Assembly (NCBI GenBank): GCA_026397595.1
Contig: JAPLUO010000224.1
Coordinates: 1-33,034, forward strand
Origin: Caldifarciminota bacterium
GTDB taxonomy: Bacteria > Hydrothermota > Tepidihabitantia > Tepidihabitantales > Tepidihabitantaceae
DNA: 33,034 bases
Direction: 5' to 3'
A program made the translations under genes and the position numbers. The notes below the pieces were generated by a model, which was not told the origin of the DNA, did not search any database, and saw only the letters and a program-made list of their open reading frames with translations. This document shows, in pieces, positions 32,077 through 33,034 of this stretch (position 1 is the stretch's first letter; every line of letters starts with the position of its first letter).

Positions 32077-33034
32077 ATGCCGTTTCTTCCCTATAACCAG
32101 AATCAGAGCTTTCTGTTCCCGCCCCATCTGAATGACTGGGTTACGGACGACCATCCGGCCCGGGTCTTCTCCGACCTTATAGACAAGCTGCCCATCGCCG
32201 GCTTCAAGAATGCGGCGATTGAGGGTCGTCCCCGTTACGACACGCGGATGATGCTCAAGGTGCTGCTCTGGGCCTATGCCAATGGTACCCGGGCCAGCCG
32301 GAAGATTGAGGACCGGTTGCTCTCAGACGTCGTCTTCATGTGGTTGTCCGGTCGCCAGACCCCTGACTTTCACACCGTCTGTGACTTCCGCCAGTGCAAC
32401 GAGGCGGCGATTGACCGGCTGTTTGCCGAAGTCATTGTGCTGGCCAAGGCGCTGGGAATGCTTCGGTTAGGGCTCCTGGCCCTGGACGGCACCAAGGTAC
32501 GAGCCAGCGCCGGGGTGGGGAGCTTCAAGACGGTGAAGGGCTGGCGGAAGGCGCTGGCGGAAGCGCGACAGAAGGTAGCCGAGATACTGGCCGAGGCGGA
32601 GGCGCAGGACCGTGCCGACGATGCGAAGTACGGTTGCGACAAGCGGGGCGACGAGTTGCCCGAGGAACTGAGAGATGCCGGTGCGCGCGTGGCCCGGATT
32701 GAGAAGGTTCTGGCTGCGGTGGACGAGAACGAGGCAGAGAGTCTGAAAGTAAGCAGCACGGACACGGACGCCCGATTCATGCACACTCAGAGTGGCTCAA
32801 TGCCCGCCTTCAACGCTCAGGTCGTAGTAACTGAAGACCAGTTCATTGTCCATGCCGACGTAACGACCGAGCCGATAGACCGCAATCAACTAAAGCCGGC
32901 GCTGGAAGGCGTTGAGCGCAACGTGGGAGCGAAGCCGGACAAGCTGCTGGCTGATGCCGGCTACCGGGGCGGGCCGAATCTACAGTTATTAGAGAAGACC
33001 GGAGTAGACGGCTACCTGCCTGAGACCGAAGAGA
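32077..33034 (+). CDS. IS1182-type transposase, N-terminal part (runs off window)
   Basis: The first 319 residues of a DDE transposase are present. The N-terminal segment (SFLFPPHLNDWVTDDHPARV) and LLWAYANGTRASRKIEDR are typical of the IS1182 family. The first catalytic Asp lies in LALDGTKVRA and the second in LLADAGYRG. The third acidic residue would lie beyond the window. The ATG has AGGAGG upstream at about ten bases. Because the far end is missing, element boundaries and target duplication cannot be defined. Confidence 0.92.
   Translation, partial: MPFLPYNQNQSFLFPPHLNDWVTDDHPARVFSDLIDKLPIAGFKNAAIEGRPRYDTRMMLKVLLWAYANGTRASRKIEDRLLSDVVFMWLSGRQTPDFHTVCDFRQCNEAAIDRLFAEVIVLAKALGMLRLGLLALDGTKVRASAGVGSFKTVKGWRKALAEARQKVAEILAEAEAQDRADDAKYGCDKRGDELPEELRDAGARVARIEKVLAAVDENEAESLKVSSTDTDARFMHTQSGSMPAFNAQVVVTEDQFIVHADVTTEPIDRNQLKPALEGVERNVGAKPDKLLADAGYRGGPNLQLLEKTGVDGYLPETEE

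Larger units (their letters stand above)
31960..33034 (+). mobile_element. Insertion sequence, IS1182 family, left part
   Basis: The transposase above plus its upstream region. A plausible left end lies near 31960-31995, where GTCTGAAAACTAGTCC occurs, but no matching inverted repeat can be checked because the right end is outside the window. Confidence 0.55.

Overview
The window is a GC-rich, gene-dense bacterial chromosome segment with no tRNA, rRNA or CRISPR array that I could see. Secreted proteins with FlgD/Por-like C-terminal sorting tails, PKD-domain lipoproteins, a choice-of-anchor V protein pair and a pyrR-pyrB-pyrC operon suggest an uncultured lineage near the FCB group (WOR-3/Stahlbacteria-like). 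This placement is inference, not a sequence match.

Region 1 (1-10218, all minus strand) is a composite defence operon built on a type I restriction-modification system. Its order of transcription is hsdM, a DUF1016/PDDEXK nuclease gene, an orphan copy of the hsdM 3' tail, a large SIR2-domain gene, hsdS, an AAA_13 ATPase of the PrrC/RloC type, an orphan copy of the hsdR 5' end, and hsdR, which runs off the window edge at its Walker A motif. The ATPase lies between hsdS and hsdR, as prrC does in the E. coli prr locus. The two orphan gene ends form direct repeats with the intact genes, offset by exactly 1200 bp and 516 bp. Both offsets are multiples of three.

Region 2 (10563-16476, minus strand) holds two unusual secreted proteins, each with a single CX3CH haem-like motif. 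They flank a ResB/CcsA (system II) cytochrome c maturation pair. Downstream lie a CCA-adding/poly(A) polymerase-type nucleotidyltransferase and a translationally coupled radical SAM protein. A small plus-strand pair (glutaredoxin-like protein and YHS-domain protein) lies upstream at 16786-17286.

Region 3 (17474-26089) holds a class IV aminotransferase and a multidomain secreted CapA-type protein on the minus strand. On the plus strand it holds a PKD/beta-propeller lipoprotein, a frameshifted PKD lipoprotein, and a metallophosphoesterase-fold protein that has lost most of its metal ligands.

Region 4 (26164-30023, minus strand) holds pyrR, pyrB and pyrC behind two small membrane-protein genes. 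Region 5 (30467-33034) holds a hypothetical gene, a sigma-70-family factor with a clear intrinsic terminator, and the 5' part of an IS1182-type transposase.

Repeats run through much of the window. At least eleven degenerate tandem arrays have a strict 7-bp period, including several inside genes. Three copies of a doubled GGGGACTGTCCCC palindrome are present, and two copies of a CCCTCTCCC/GGGAGAGGG palindromic element. Several of these lie in frame inside conserved enzymes (hsdM, the nucleotidyltransferase, the radical SAM gene, the capA-type gene), so the genome appears to tolerate repeat-derived peptide insertions.
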